From JBOFSR01 sp051651645 (GTDB lineage Bacteria; Spirochaetota; Spirochaetia; Treponematales; Treponemataceae): 38,430 nucleotides of DNA. Location: NCBI GenBank assembly GCA_051651645.1, contig JBOFSR010000006.1:1-38430 (forward strand), in the 5' to 3' direction. The notes beneath the pieces were generated by a model that was not told the DNA's origin, did not search any database, and worked only from the letters and a program-made list of their open reading frames with translations. Below, piece by piece: positions 16,867-23,131 of this stretch (the stretch's first letter is position 1; every line of letters starts with the position of its first letter). The position numbers were made by a program, and so were the translations under genes.

Positions 16867-16903
16867 TAGTGTAACACGGGCGCTCTAGCATATAATGACA
16901 GAG
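16867..16903 (+). repeat. 37-bp direct repeat, copy 1 (left island border)
   Basis: This 37-bp sequence recurs at 20356-20392 with one mismatch (16881 C against A). It contains a small dyad GTGTAACAC, a perfect TATAAT (16891-16896) and GCTCT/AGAGC arms around it. Weaker similarity continues 15-20 bp on the left. It lies 27 bp upstream of the AAA ATPase start. Confidence 0.9.
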
Positions 16904-16944
16904 CAAAAAAACTTTTTATATTTTTTTACAATTTTTTTTCTTAG

Positions 16945-16986
16945 GCGTTCCATAATTAAAAACAAAAGTTTTTAATTATGGAACGC
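16945..16986. repeat. Perfect 19-bp inverted repeat, AAAA loop
   Basis: The arms 16945-16963 and 16968-16986 are exact reverse complements (GCGTTCCATAATTAAAAAC on the left), separated by four A residues. No T-run follows on either strand, so it is not an ordinary terminator. It is the first of three dyads in the gene-free stretch 16841-17235, upstream of the restriction operon. That stretch otherwise holds only the repeat, a promoter and a possible leader peptide. Confidence 0.9.
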
Positions 16987-17001
16987 TGCTTCCACTTGTA
17001 T

Positions 17002-17036
17002 CTTTTACAAACGTCCCTTGCTCCCGTTTGTAAAAG
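17002..17036. repeat. 12-bp inverted repeat
   Basis: CTTTTACAAACG and CGTTTGTAAAAG are exact reverse complements around an 11-nt loop. A further compound dyad (CCAGCT, CGTAA/TTACG, AGCTGG) follows at about 17049-17075. Together with the 19-bp inverted repeat they make a hairpin cluster of unknown role. Confidence 0.85.
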
Positions 17037-17081
17037 GATACCGCTTCACCAGCTAACGTAAATTACGACAGCTGGGCTTTG

Positions 17082-17111
17082 TTGACAGTGCTAATAAAAT
17101 TATGATAAAAT
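17082..17111 (+). promoter_or_regulatory. Promoter of the restriction operon, TTGACA-N18-TAAAAT
   Basis: A consensus TTGACA (17082-17087) is followed after 18 nt by TAAAAT (17106-17111). The transcript would start near 17118, about 118 nt upstream of the nuclease gene, and contains GAGGAG at 17128-17133. Confidence 0.55.
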
Positions 17112-17138
17112 AAAAAGAAATAAAAAAGAGGAGAAAAG

Positions 17139-17243
17139 ATTACTTTTATTAATAGATTATTAAAAATAAATTTTGCTTGTATTATGAGAATACGAGTAAT
17201 ACTTAATCTCTACAATTACAGTAATTTAAACTATTATGGATAA
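17139..17243 (+). other. Possible leader peptide frame coupled to the nuclease
   Basis: An open frame begins just after GAGGAG (17128-17133), the only good ribosome site in the leader. Its first possible codon is ATT at 17139; the first ATG is at 17184. It runs without a stop to TAA at 17241-17243, overlapping the nuclease start in the form ATGGATAA. The nuclease gene has no Shine-Dalgarno, so coupling through this frame is possible. It is short and AT-rich, so chance is a real alternative. Confidence 0.25.
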
Positions 17244-18054
17244 ACATATATCAAGTGAAAAAGCGATTAGAGAACTAGTTCGCTCAAATATACGGACTTT
17301 TGCACAAACATTTAGTGAACGACATATTAGTGAATTTGATAATCCTGATGGAACTCTTAATATGAAAATACACAATGTCTTTATTTCTGCCTTAGGTGAA
17401 GAGATACAGTATTATACAGCATTAGTACGTTCTTTTGATAGCTCTCTTGGTAACATGCTTGAAAATCTTGCGGTTAGTATTGCAGGTTTTTTTTATGTTG
17501 TGACAAATCAGGTTAGTGGTGCTTTGTATCCAGAGCAGACTGCCAAAATTGCTGAATTATTAGAGGCATATAAAAATATTAAAAATCCTAAAAAAGTGAG
17601 TGTTGAAGATTTTGAGATACTGAGAAATGTCCAAACAAAAGCTAAAATTCAAGAAAAAACACACATTAGTGATTATTACTTATTTGATAAAGAAACGAAA
17701 GAGCATTTTCTTATTGAATTAAAAATTGGAGGTGATTTAGATAACAAAAAGGCTCGCTCTGAAAAAGAAGCTATTTTTGAGCAATATGCAATTTTGTCTA
17801 ATACCTTGGGAAAGGATGCAAAAATAAAAAGCTATTTTGCTACTGCATATAATAGGTATGGTGAGGGAAAACCTTGGATACAAGGTAGAGTAAGGCAATT
17901 TTTTTCTGACGAAGAGTTATTGATTGGAAAAGATTTTTGGAATTTTATTTGCAAATCAGAGCAGGGATACGAAGTTGTAATTGATGAATACAAAAAAAAT
18001 GCTGACATAATTAAGTCTGCATTGAATAATATTAAAGGTAAGTATTTAGGATAA
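17236..18054 (+). CDS. Type II restriction endonuclease, PD-(D/E)XK type
   Basis: A 272-residue protein with a plausible PD-(D/E)XK core at about 155-180: SDYYLFDKETKEHFLIELKIGG, where the Asp and the ELK triad would hold the metal. The segment SFDSSLGNMLENLAVSIA near residue 65 recalls the TdeIII-like group of restriction enzymes, but the resemblance is only by eye and the recognition site cannot be read from the sequence. It is the first gene of a restriction-modification operon: the beta methyltransferase starts 1 nt after its stop. It has no ribosome site of its own. Codon use is strongly AT-biased compared with the core genes, as expected for transferred DNA. Confidence 0.8.
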   Translation: MDKHISSEKAIRELVRSNIRTFAQTFSERHISEFDNPDGTLNMKIHNVFISALGEEIQYYTALVRSFDSSLGNMLENLAVSIAGFFYVVTNQVSGALYPEQTAKIAELLEAYKNIKNPKKVSVEDFEILRNVQTKAKIQEKTHISDYYLFDKETKEHFLIELKIGGDLDNKKARSEKEAIFEQYAILSNTLGKDAKIKSYFATAYNRYGEGKPWIQGRVRQFFSDEELLIGKDFWNFICKSEQGYEVVIDEYKKNADIIKSALNNIKGKYLG

Positions 18055-18055
18055 C

Positions 18056-18775
18056 ATGAAATCAAATAAATATTGTATACAGCATGGAGACTGTTTTGAT
18101 TTAATAAAAAAAATTAAAACAAGCTCTATTGATTTAATTTTGACAGACCCACCTTATAATTTAGCAAAACATTCAACAGGAAATATAAAATTCAATTGGA
18201 GAGAAGATATTAACAATGATATAGCTGTATGGGATAAAAAAGATTTAAATCCGAGTGATATTGCTGATGAATTTGTCAGAGTTTTAAAACCTGATGGAAA
18301 TTTATTTGTGTTCTGTAGTTATAATTTGATTGGTAAATGGTATGATGCCTTAGATCATCAGTTTGCTGCAACAAATTTTTTTGTTTGGCATAAAACCAAT
18401 CCTGTTCCAAAGTTTTTCAAAAATGGCTTTTTGAATAGTTGTGAAATAATGCTCTGTTGCTGGAATAAAAAGCATCAGTGGAATTTTTCTAGTCAAAAAG
18501 AAATGCATAATTTTTTTGAAAGTCCTATTTGCTCGTCTCCAGAACGATTAAAAGATCCAAAGCATCCAGCACAGAAACCAATAAAATTATTAGAGCACAT
18601 TATTAAAATAGCTTCTAATGAATCAGATACTGTCTTTGATCCATTTATGGGGGTCGCTTCAACAGGGGTTGCAGCGCTTAACTTAGAAAGAAAGTTTATT
18701 GGAATAGAATTAGAAGAAAATTATTTTGAGGCTTCAAAGAAGCGTTTAGAGAATATAAAAACGAAAAATGAGTAA
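18056..18775 (+). CDS. DNA methyltransferase, beta class (N6-A or N4-C)
   Basis: A 239-residue S-adenosylmethionine-dependent enzyme. The catalytic motif IV LTDPPYNL comes first (residue about 30) and the AdoMet motif I DPFMGVASTGVAAL last (about 200), which is the beta-class order. The C-terminal FIGIELEENYFEASKKRL is motif II/III. Target-recognition residues lie between. It should methylate one strand or one half of the site cut by the upstream nuclease. DPPY does not distinguish adenine-N6 from cytosine-N4 methylation. Its stop overlaps the next methyltransferase start by 8 nt. Confidence 0.92.
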   Translation: MKSNKYCIQHGDCFDLIKKIKTSSIDLILTDPPYNLAKHSTGNIKFNWREDINNDIAVWDKKDLNPSDIADEFVRVLKPDGNLFVFCSYNLIGKWYDALDHQFAATNFFVWHKTNPVPKFFKNGFLNSCEIMLCCWNKKHQWNFSSQKEMHNFFESPICSSPERLKDPKHPAQKPIKLLEHIIKIASNESDTVFDPFMGVASTGVAALNLERKFIGIELEENYFEASKKRLENIKTKNE

Positions 18776-19904
18776 TGCACAAGTAGAATTAAAACCATTC
18801 TTAAAATGGCCTGGTGGAAAATCTCAAGAATTAAAGGTAATAACTCCAAATATACCTACGGAGATAAATAATTATTATGAGCCATTTATTGGAGGCGGTG
18901 CTGTTTATTTTGCTATAGCCAATGCTAAAAATTATTTTATCAATGATAAATCAAAAGATTTGATAAACCTTTACAATTGCTTAAAATCACAGAAAAAAGA
19001 AAAATTATTTAGTGTATTAACCTCAATTGATCAGTATTGGAAAAAGCTTGACTCAATTTTTGAGTTGCATAAAACAGATTTAGTTCATATATATTTATCA
19101 CTGAGAGAAAATAAAAATATTGATATAATGCCGTTAATTTGTCAATTTATTGATAAATCAGTATTAGAATTTACACGGCCAATTGTTTCTTTATTTGACT
19201 TTGATTTTAAATTTTATGAAAAAGAATTAAAGATTAATTTATCTCGCAAAATGCAACGAATGAGAAAGATTGAACTAGAAAAAGGATTATTATCAAGCGA
19301 GGATATAAATTTAAATATACTAACTGCGGTAAAAAGTTCGTTTTATATGTATTTTCGAATGCTATATAACAAGCCTCAAAAATATAATATAGAAACAGCA
19401 ATATTCAGTGGTATCTATTTTTTTATTAGAAACTATACATATAGTGGAATGTTTAGATATAATTTTAGAGGAGAATTTAATGTGCCGTATGGAGGAATTG
19501 GCTATAATGGAAATTCCCTTGATAAAAAAATCAAGTATATTTCAGGTGCAGAATTTCAGAATAGACTGAGTTGCACAACGATTGGAAATCAAGACTTTTA
19601 TGATTTTATGCAAGCATACCCACATGCAGAGAATGATTTTATTTTTTTAGACCCACCGTATGATACTGATTTTAGCACGTATGATCAGAATATTTTCACA
19701 CAAAATGATCAAAAGAGGCTTGCTACTTTTTTAATAGAAGAAACAATATGTAAGTGGTTGTTAGTTATTAAAAACACTGATTTTATATATAACTTGTATA
19801 ATAGAGAGCATATAAAAATCAAGTTTTTTGATAAATCTTATAATGTTAGCTTCATGAACAGAAACGACAGAAATACTGAACACTTATTAATTACAAATTA
19901 TTGA
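18768..19904 (+). CDS. D12-class DNA adenine N6-methyltransferase
   Basis: A 378-residue enzyme of the Dam/DpnM (D12, alpha) class: the AdoMet motif FLKWPGGKSQ comes first (residue about 10), YYEPFIGGGAVYFAI next, and the catalytic DFIFLDPPYDTDF late (about 290). It is longer than Dam (about 280) because of an extra segment around residues 95-180, probably target recognition. With the beta-class enzyme it makes a two-methyltransferase system, an arrangement known for DpnII-like and for asymmetric-site systems. The overlap with the previous gene indicates coupled expression. Confidence 0.92.
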   Translation: MSNAQVELKPFLKWPGGKSQELKVITPNIPTEINNYYEPFIGGGAVYFAIANAKNYFINDKSKDLINLYNCLKSQKKEKLFSVLTSIDQYWKKLDSIFELHKTDLVHIYLSLRENKNIDIMPLICQFIDKSVLEFTRPIVSLFDFDFKFYEKELKINLSRKMQRMRKIELEKGLLSSEDINLNILTAVKSSFYMYFRMLYNKPQKYNIETAIFSGIYFFIRNYTYSGMFRYNFRGEFNVPYGGIGYNGNSLDKKIKYISGAEFQNRLSCTTIGNQDFYDFMQAYPHAENDFIFLDPPYDTDFSTYDQNIFTQNDQKRLATFLIEETICKWLLVIKNTDFIYNLYNREHIKIKFFDKSYNVSFMNRNDRNTEHLLITNY

Positions 19905-19905
19905 T

Positions 19906-20131
19906 ATGACTAATCCAATATTTGAAGAAGAATTGATTTTATCCGCATTATATTTAACGAACTTAAATAATGGCCTTTGCACAACAACAGAGTTAATTGA
20001 AAACCTCGTTTCATAATGAGATCAATAGGGGAAGATTTAAAAAATTAGCAGGAAGAAACGATGATAAATTTTCTCAAAGGGTTAGAAATCTAAAATCTCA
20101 TAGGGCTTTTGAACGTTTCAATGTCATCTAA
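19906..20131 (+). pseudogene. Frameshifted, truncated winged-helix-like remnant
   Basis: An ATG one base after the D12 stop opens 36 codons (beginning MTNPIFEEELILSALYL) that end at TAA 20014. Shifting by one base at about 20011 reopens a frame (HNEINRGRFKK, then RNDDKFSQRVRNLKSH) that runs to a stop at 20129-20131. Read together, this looks like the N-terminal winged-helix segment found in some restriction-associated nucleases, cut off at about 75 residues where a second remnant begins on the other strand. Its position suggests it was the fourth gene of the restriction operon. A sequencing error could explain the frameshift but not the truncation. The family assignment is tentative. Confidence 0.55.
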
Positions 20132-20245
20132 AAGTTTTGTTACATTATCTTTTGTCCATTTATACCCTCTTTGATATTCAGGGATTATATATCCTTTTTT
20201 ATTAAAAACCTCTTCTACCGTTTGTAGCAAGTTTTCGTCACTCAT
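20090..20245 (-). pseudogene. DUF262/GmrSD N-terminal fragment
   Basis: A minus-strand frame of 51 codons starts at ATG 20245 with a good AAAGGAG ribosome site (20251-20257). The peptide contains YIIPEYQRGYKWTKDNVTKL, the start of DUF262 proteins (the GmrS-like NTPase domain of type IV restriction and related defence systems). Intact members are several hundred residues long; this one stops at TAG 20092 just after entering the neighbouring remnant. It therefore looks like the surviving 5' end of a deleted defence gene, with its start signals still intact. Confidence 0.65.
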
Positions 20246-20355
20246 TTTTTCTCCTTTCTTTTTTATAATTACAGTATATGCGTCTTTTTTATTTTAGTAA
20301 TAATAGTTTTAAAATGCATACCATTTTTGTAATTTCCGCATTTTGTGTATAAGCG

Positions 20356-20392
20356 TAGTGTAACACGGGAGCTCTAGCATATAATGACAGAG
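20356..20392 (+). repeat. 37-bp direct repeat, copy 2 (right island border)
   Basis: This is the second copy of the 16867-16903 repeat, same orientation, 36 of 37 bases identical. Its TATAAT lies at 20380-20385, about 95 nt upstream of the macro-like gene. No matching -35 box is found 17 nt upstream. Sequence between 20246 and 20355 holds no other gene. Confidence 0.9.
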
Positions 20393-20480
20393 TGAAAAAA
20401 AATTATCTTTTTAGCTGTACGATTTAGAGAAAAATATATAAAATAAAATGTGCGAAAAATTAATTAAAGGGTGGAAAATT

Positions 20481-20882
20481 ATGAATGAAAAAAGAATTTC
20501 TGCAAAGATGATTAAGAGTCTTAAAAAAAATGAAGTTTTTGTTTTTGGCAGTAATCCTGAGGGAATACACGCGGGTGGGGCTGCAAAGCAAGCGATAAAA
20601 TGGGGTGCTGTTTGGGGTTGCGGTGTTGGGTTGCAGGGACAAACCTATGCCATTCCGACTACGCACGGCAGTGTTGATGCAATAAAACCTTACGTAGAAG
20701 ATTTTTTAGTTTTTGCAAAAGCCCACCCTGAGTTGCACTTTCTTGTAACTGAAATTGGCTGCGGTATTGCAGGTTTTACAATAAAAGAAATCGCTCCTCT
20801 ATTTAGAAAAGTTATTGCTGAAAACGTAGAAAATATTTATTTGCCAGAAAGCTTTTGTAAAGAGCTCAATTCCACCACATAA
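20481..20882 (+). CDS. Macro-domain-like protein (A1S_2505-like)
   Basis: A 133-residue protein with FVFGSNPEGIHAGGAAKQAI, the glycine-rich loop GCGVGLQGQTYAIPT, and FLVTEIGCGIAGFTIKEIAPLF. This pattern is shared by small phage and bacterial proteins related to the ADP-ribose-binding macro fold. The activity is not known; ADP-ribose or nucleotide binding is the reasonable guess. I choose the ATG at 20481 (AAAGGGTGG about 8 nt upstream) over the ATG at 20448. It lies just right of the island repeat and converges with the WYL regulator. Without the island it would be divergent from the AAA ATPase gene. Confidence 0.75.
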   Translation: MNEKRISAKMIKSLKKNEVFVFGSNPEGIHAGGAAKQAIKWGAVWGCGVGLQGQTYAIPTTHGSVDAIKPYVEDFLVFAKAHPELHFLVTEIGCGIAGFTIKEIAPLFRKVIAENVENIYLPESFCKELNSTT

Positions 20883-20898
20883 ATATTTTGCAAATGTG

Positions 20899-21873
20899 TT
20901 ATAAGAGTGTGTTCATTTCTTTGATAGTCTGTTTCCAATAGCGGACTAATTTTTCTGGCTGCAGTGGTTTTGCCAAAGATCCTTTCGATAAAACCCATTC
21001 AAATATTTTTTGATGCTGAGGCGATGAAAACTGCAATATCGTTGTATCTTCTTCATCAATTTCTTGGATTTTTTGATCCTTCGCCCAAATTACTTCCTTT
21101 ATATTTTTGCGTGCCATACCAAAAAATGCAATTTCGTAAAACTCAATTTTTTCGCTAATGTAGGCTCCAAAATAGCTTTCTCCGCAATAAGCGTTAAAAT
21201 CATAATCTTTAGGGAGCGTAAATTGTTCTTCCGTTATGCTTGGGTTTTCAATGCGATTAAAGGCAAAAAAACGCTTTCCTTTTGCTTTTTGACAAAATCC
21301 AAATAATCCGCAGGTATTATCGCCAATGACGATTTGATACGGTGCAACATGGCGAGTTTTTTTTTCTTGGTTGTAAATTCCGTGGTAATTGAACTTTAAA
21401 ATGCGATTTGTCAAAAGTGCTTTGGTAATAATCTTCCAAAGTTCTTCGTCAACAATAATTTTTGGCAAGGGCGGCGAGGTGATTCTTTGCAATAAATCTT
21501 TTGAAAAGGGGAGCTGGCTTTTTAAAATCGAGCTGATGGCACTTTCAATTTCGGTATAAAGCGGCGTATCTTGGCAGGTATTGAGTAAATTTTTCACATA
21601 GCTGAGCGCCAATAAATCTTGCTGAGAAATACTGTTGAGGGCAAAATCGTAATCCTTCATGTAATAATAGCCATTTTTATTTTTGTCAAATTCAATGGGA
21701 GCGTTCATTCTTGTGCGTAAATATTCAATATGCCGATTAATCGTAGAAATAGAAACCTCAAAATCATCTGCAAGTGTTGAGCAGTTGGGATAAAGCTTTT
21801 TTTCGATTTTTTGGTGAATGAGCATGAGGCGCTCTAATATCGGATGATTGATTTCTGTGGTTTTTTGCTTCAC
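20899..21873 (-). CDS. WYL-domain transcriptional regulator
   Basis: A 324-residue protein with an N-terminal helix-turn-helix (LADDFEVSISTINRHIEYLR, residues about 34-53), a helical linker, and a WYL domain beginning near residue 155 (LKFNYHGI, then RHVAPYQIVIGDN and a basic patch KGKRFFAFNRIENP). WYL regulators bind nucleic-acid or nucleotide ligands and often control defence or DNA-damage genes. The start is GTG 21873, with no ribosome site but a -10 box ending 6 nt upstream. It is divergent from the zinc-finger gene (107-nt spacer), the likely target, and converges with the macro-like gene. Confidence 0.9.
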   Translation of the reverse strand: MKQKTTEINHPILERLMLIHQKIEKKLYPNCSTLADDFEVSISTINRHIEYLRTRMNAPIEFDKNKNGYYYMKDYDFALNSISQQDLLALSYVKNLLNTCQDTPLYTEIESAISSILKSQLPFSKDLLQRITSPPLPKIIVDEELWKIITKALLTNRILKFNYHGIYNQEKKTRHVAPYQIVIGDNTCGLFGFCQKAKGKRFFAFNRIENPSITEEQFTLPKDYDFNAYCGESYFGAYISEKIEFYEIAFFGMARKNIKEVIWAKDQKIQEIDEEDTTILQFSSPQHQKIFEWVLSKGSLAKPLQPEKLVRYWKQTIKEMNTLL

Positions 21874-21879
21874 GATTTG

Positions 21880-21908
21880 ATTATGAAAAAAAAGTGATAA
21901 AAAATCAA
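21880..21908 (-). promoter_or_regulatory. Leaderless-type promoter of the WYL gene
   Basis: On the minus strand, TTGATT (21903-21908) and CATAAT (21880-21885) are exactly 17 nt apart, and the -10 ends 6 nt before the GTG. An inverted repeat AAAAAAT-N4-ATTTTTT (21899-21916) overlaps the -35 and could be an operator. Confidence 0.5.
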
Positions 21909-21923
21909 TATTTTTTACTCTTT

Positions 21924-21954
21924 TTGCACTAGAAAAAGACTTTTATTATATAAT
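21924..21954 (+). promoter_or_regulatory. Promoter of the zinc-finger gene
   Basis: A perfect TATAAT (21949-21954) lies 19 nt after TTGCAC (21924-21929), and 25 nt before the ATG of the small zinc-finger gene. It is divergent from the WYL promoter and nearly abuts it. Confidence 0.45.
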
Positions 21955-21979
21955 GAAAAAAATATTTTAGGAGTAAACA

Positions 21980-22234
21980 ATGGCTCAAAATTTTTATTGC
22001 GAATACTGTGGGACAAAGTATCCTTCCTTAGTATCACTGACGAGTGGAAGCTGTAATCGTCATCCGTCTGGTATTTATCGGGGCAAGCATAAGTTTTACG
22101 AGGGGGGAGAAAAACCTGAATACTCTTGTAAGTATTGTGGTGAAAAACATTCCTCAATAGCATCGCTGACAAGTGCAAGCTGTAATAGCCATCCCGCTGG
22201 TATTTATCGTGGTAAGCATGCACCCGCTTTGTAA
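21980..22234 (+). CDS. Tandem zinc-finger mini-protein
   Basis: An 84-residue protein made of two near-identical units of about 40 residues. Each has CxYCG, then SLTS, then SCNxHPxGIYRGKH, giving a Cys-x2-Cys ... Cys-x3-His zinc site (units near residues 7-37 and 49-80). The ribosome site TAGGAG is strong. Function unknown; small zinc proteins of this kind may bind nucleic acid or protein. The internal duplication is also visible in the DNA. It is divergent from the WYL regulator and followed by a terminator, so it is a single-gene unit. Confidence 0.85.
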   Translation: MAQNFYCEYCGTKYPSLVSLTSGSCNRHPSGIYRGKHKFYEGGEKPEYSCKYCGEKHSSIASLTSASCNSHPAGIYRGKHAPAL

Positions 22235-22257
22235 ATGATTGTGAGCTAGCTTTTTAT

Positions 22258-22288
22258 GCTGAGCTTGTTGTGCAAGCTTAGCTTTTTT
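22258..22288 (+). terminator. Rho-independent terminator
   Basis: GCTGAGCTTG and CAAGCTTAGC pair over 10 bp (one G-U) around a 5-nt loop and are followed by six T residues (22283-22288). It ends the zinc-finger unit. Confidence 0.85.
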
Positions 22289-22327
22289 ATTTTAAAACTA
22301 TATATTAATACTTTGAAAGGAGAAACG

Positions 22328-23125
22328 ATGGAAATAAATTTAGATACATCGCTATGCGAAAACTTACGGAATACAGTAAATAAATATGGACATTATTCAT
22401 TCACAAAGACAAGCTCAATTAAAGGAGACTCCGAGCAAACAGGATGGAAAAAAATCTGTGCTATAATGGATAGGCTATGTGATACAACGCTTTATTTAAA
22501 CTCCCTTGATATAGAAAAAACAGATTCTAGGTTTTGTGTTTTTGATTTTTATAATTTTGTGAATCATTCTGCAACTTTGATTGATTGTATAAAATATCTT
22601 GCAGAAATATATCAATATGATTTATCTGAGCAAAATACAAGAACGAATATTTTTAATGAAAAAGGATCTGATAAATCATACTTTGAATATTTGCGCTCCT
22701 TATGCTCTGTACACCCTATTGATACAAGTCGGCATAAAAAATTCAAAGATAGTCAAACTACAATAGAATGTTGCCCCTATACTAGGTTTCAAACTAGTTT
22801 AGAGCTTGTCGCTATTGTATATAGTGCGAATCCCAAAAGTTTTTCAAAACGGATATCTATAAAATTAAATAAAATTTATGAGTATGTTACGTATCGCTAT
22901 AATTTATTGAATGAGATTATCAGTTGCATTCATAAGTATAATGAAAAAATAAAATCTGATTACAAGTCTCAGCCATTAAAAAAAGTTTCTGATTTTAATG
23001 ATTATAACTGCTATTTAGAGTATTTAGAAATAACTGCAAAGGATCGACTTGGCTCTGAATATGAAAAAGGGGTAGCTTACTTCCAGAAATTTTTCAAATA
23101 TTCCTTTAACAGTAAAAAAAATTAA
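22328..23125 (+). CDS. Unrecognised protein, N-terminal portion of a split gene
   Basis: A 265-residue protein I cannot name. It is soluble, rich in Cys, Tyr and Lys, and has a distinctive central segment YFEYLRSLCSVHPIDTSRHK followed by IECCPYTRF. Codon use is AT-rich like the rest of the accessory region. The ATG at 22328 has a clear AAAGGAG; a start at 22256 would run through a terminator. The TAA at 23123-23125 is followed, in the same frame, by another open stretch to 23536. I suspect the two were one protein of about 400 residues and that this stop is a nonsense mutation or a recoded site. No conserved catalytic motif is visible. Confidence 0.65.
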   Translation: MEINLDTSLCENLRNTVNKYGHYSFTKTSSIKGDSEQTGWKKICAIMDRLCDTTLYLNSLDIEKTDSRFCVFDFYNFVNHSATLIDCIKYLAEIYQYDLSEQNTRTNIFNEKGSDKSYFEYLRSLCSVHPIDTSRHKKFKDSQTTIECCPYTRFQTSLELVAIVYSANPKSFSKRISIKLNKIYEYVTYRYNLLNEIISCIHKYNEKIKSDYKSQPLKKVSDFNDYNCYLEYLEITAKDRLGSEYEKGVAYFQKFFKYSFNSKKN

Positions 23126-23131
23126 TCAAAT

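Noticed and set aside
16945..16986. Ordinary rho-independent terminator
   Set aside because: There is no T-run after the stem on either strand.
16945..17036. CRISPR array or integron attC sites
   Set aside because: The inverted repeats differ in sequence and spacing, no repeat-spacer periodicity is present, and no attC core (RYYYAAC/GTTRRRY pair) could be matched. No cas or integrase gene is nearby.
22256..22327. Upstream ATG extending the orphan gene by 24 codons
   Set aside because: It lies within the terminator of the zinc-finger gene; the ATG at 22328 has a good AAAGGAG.
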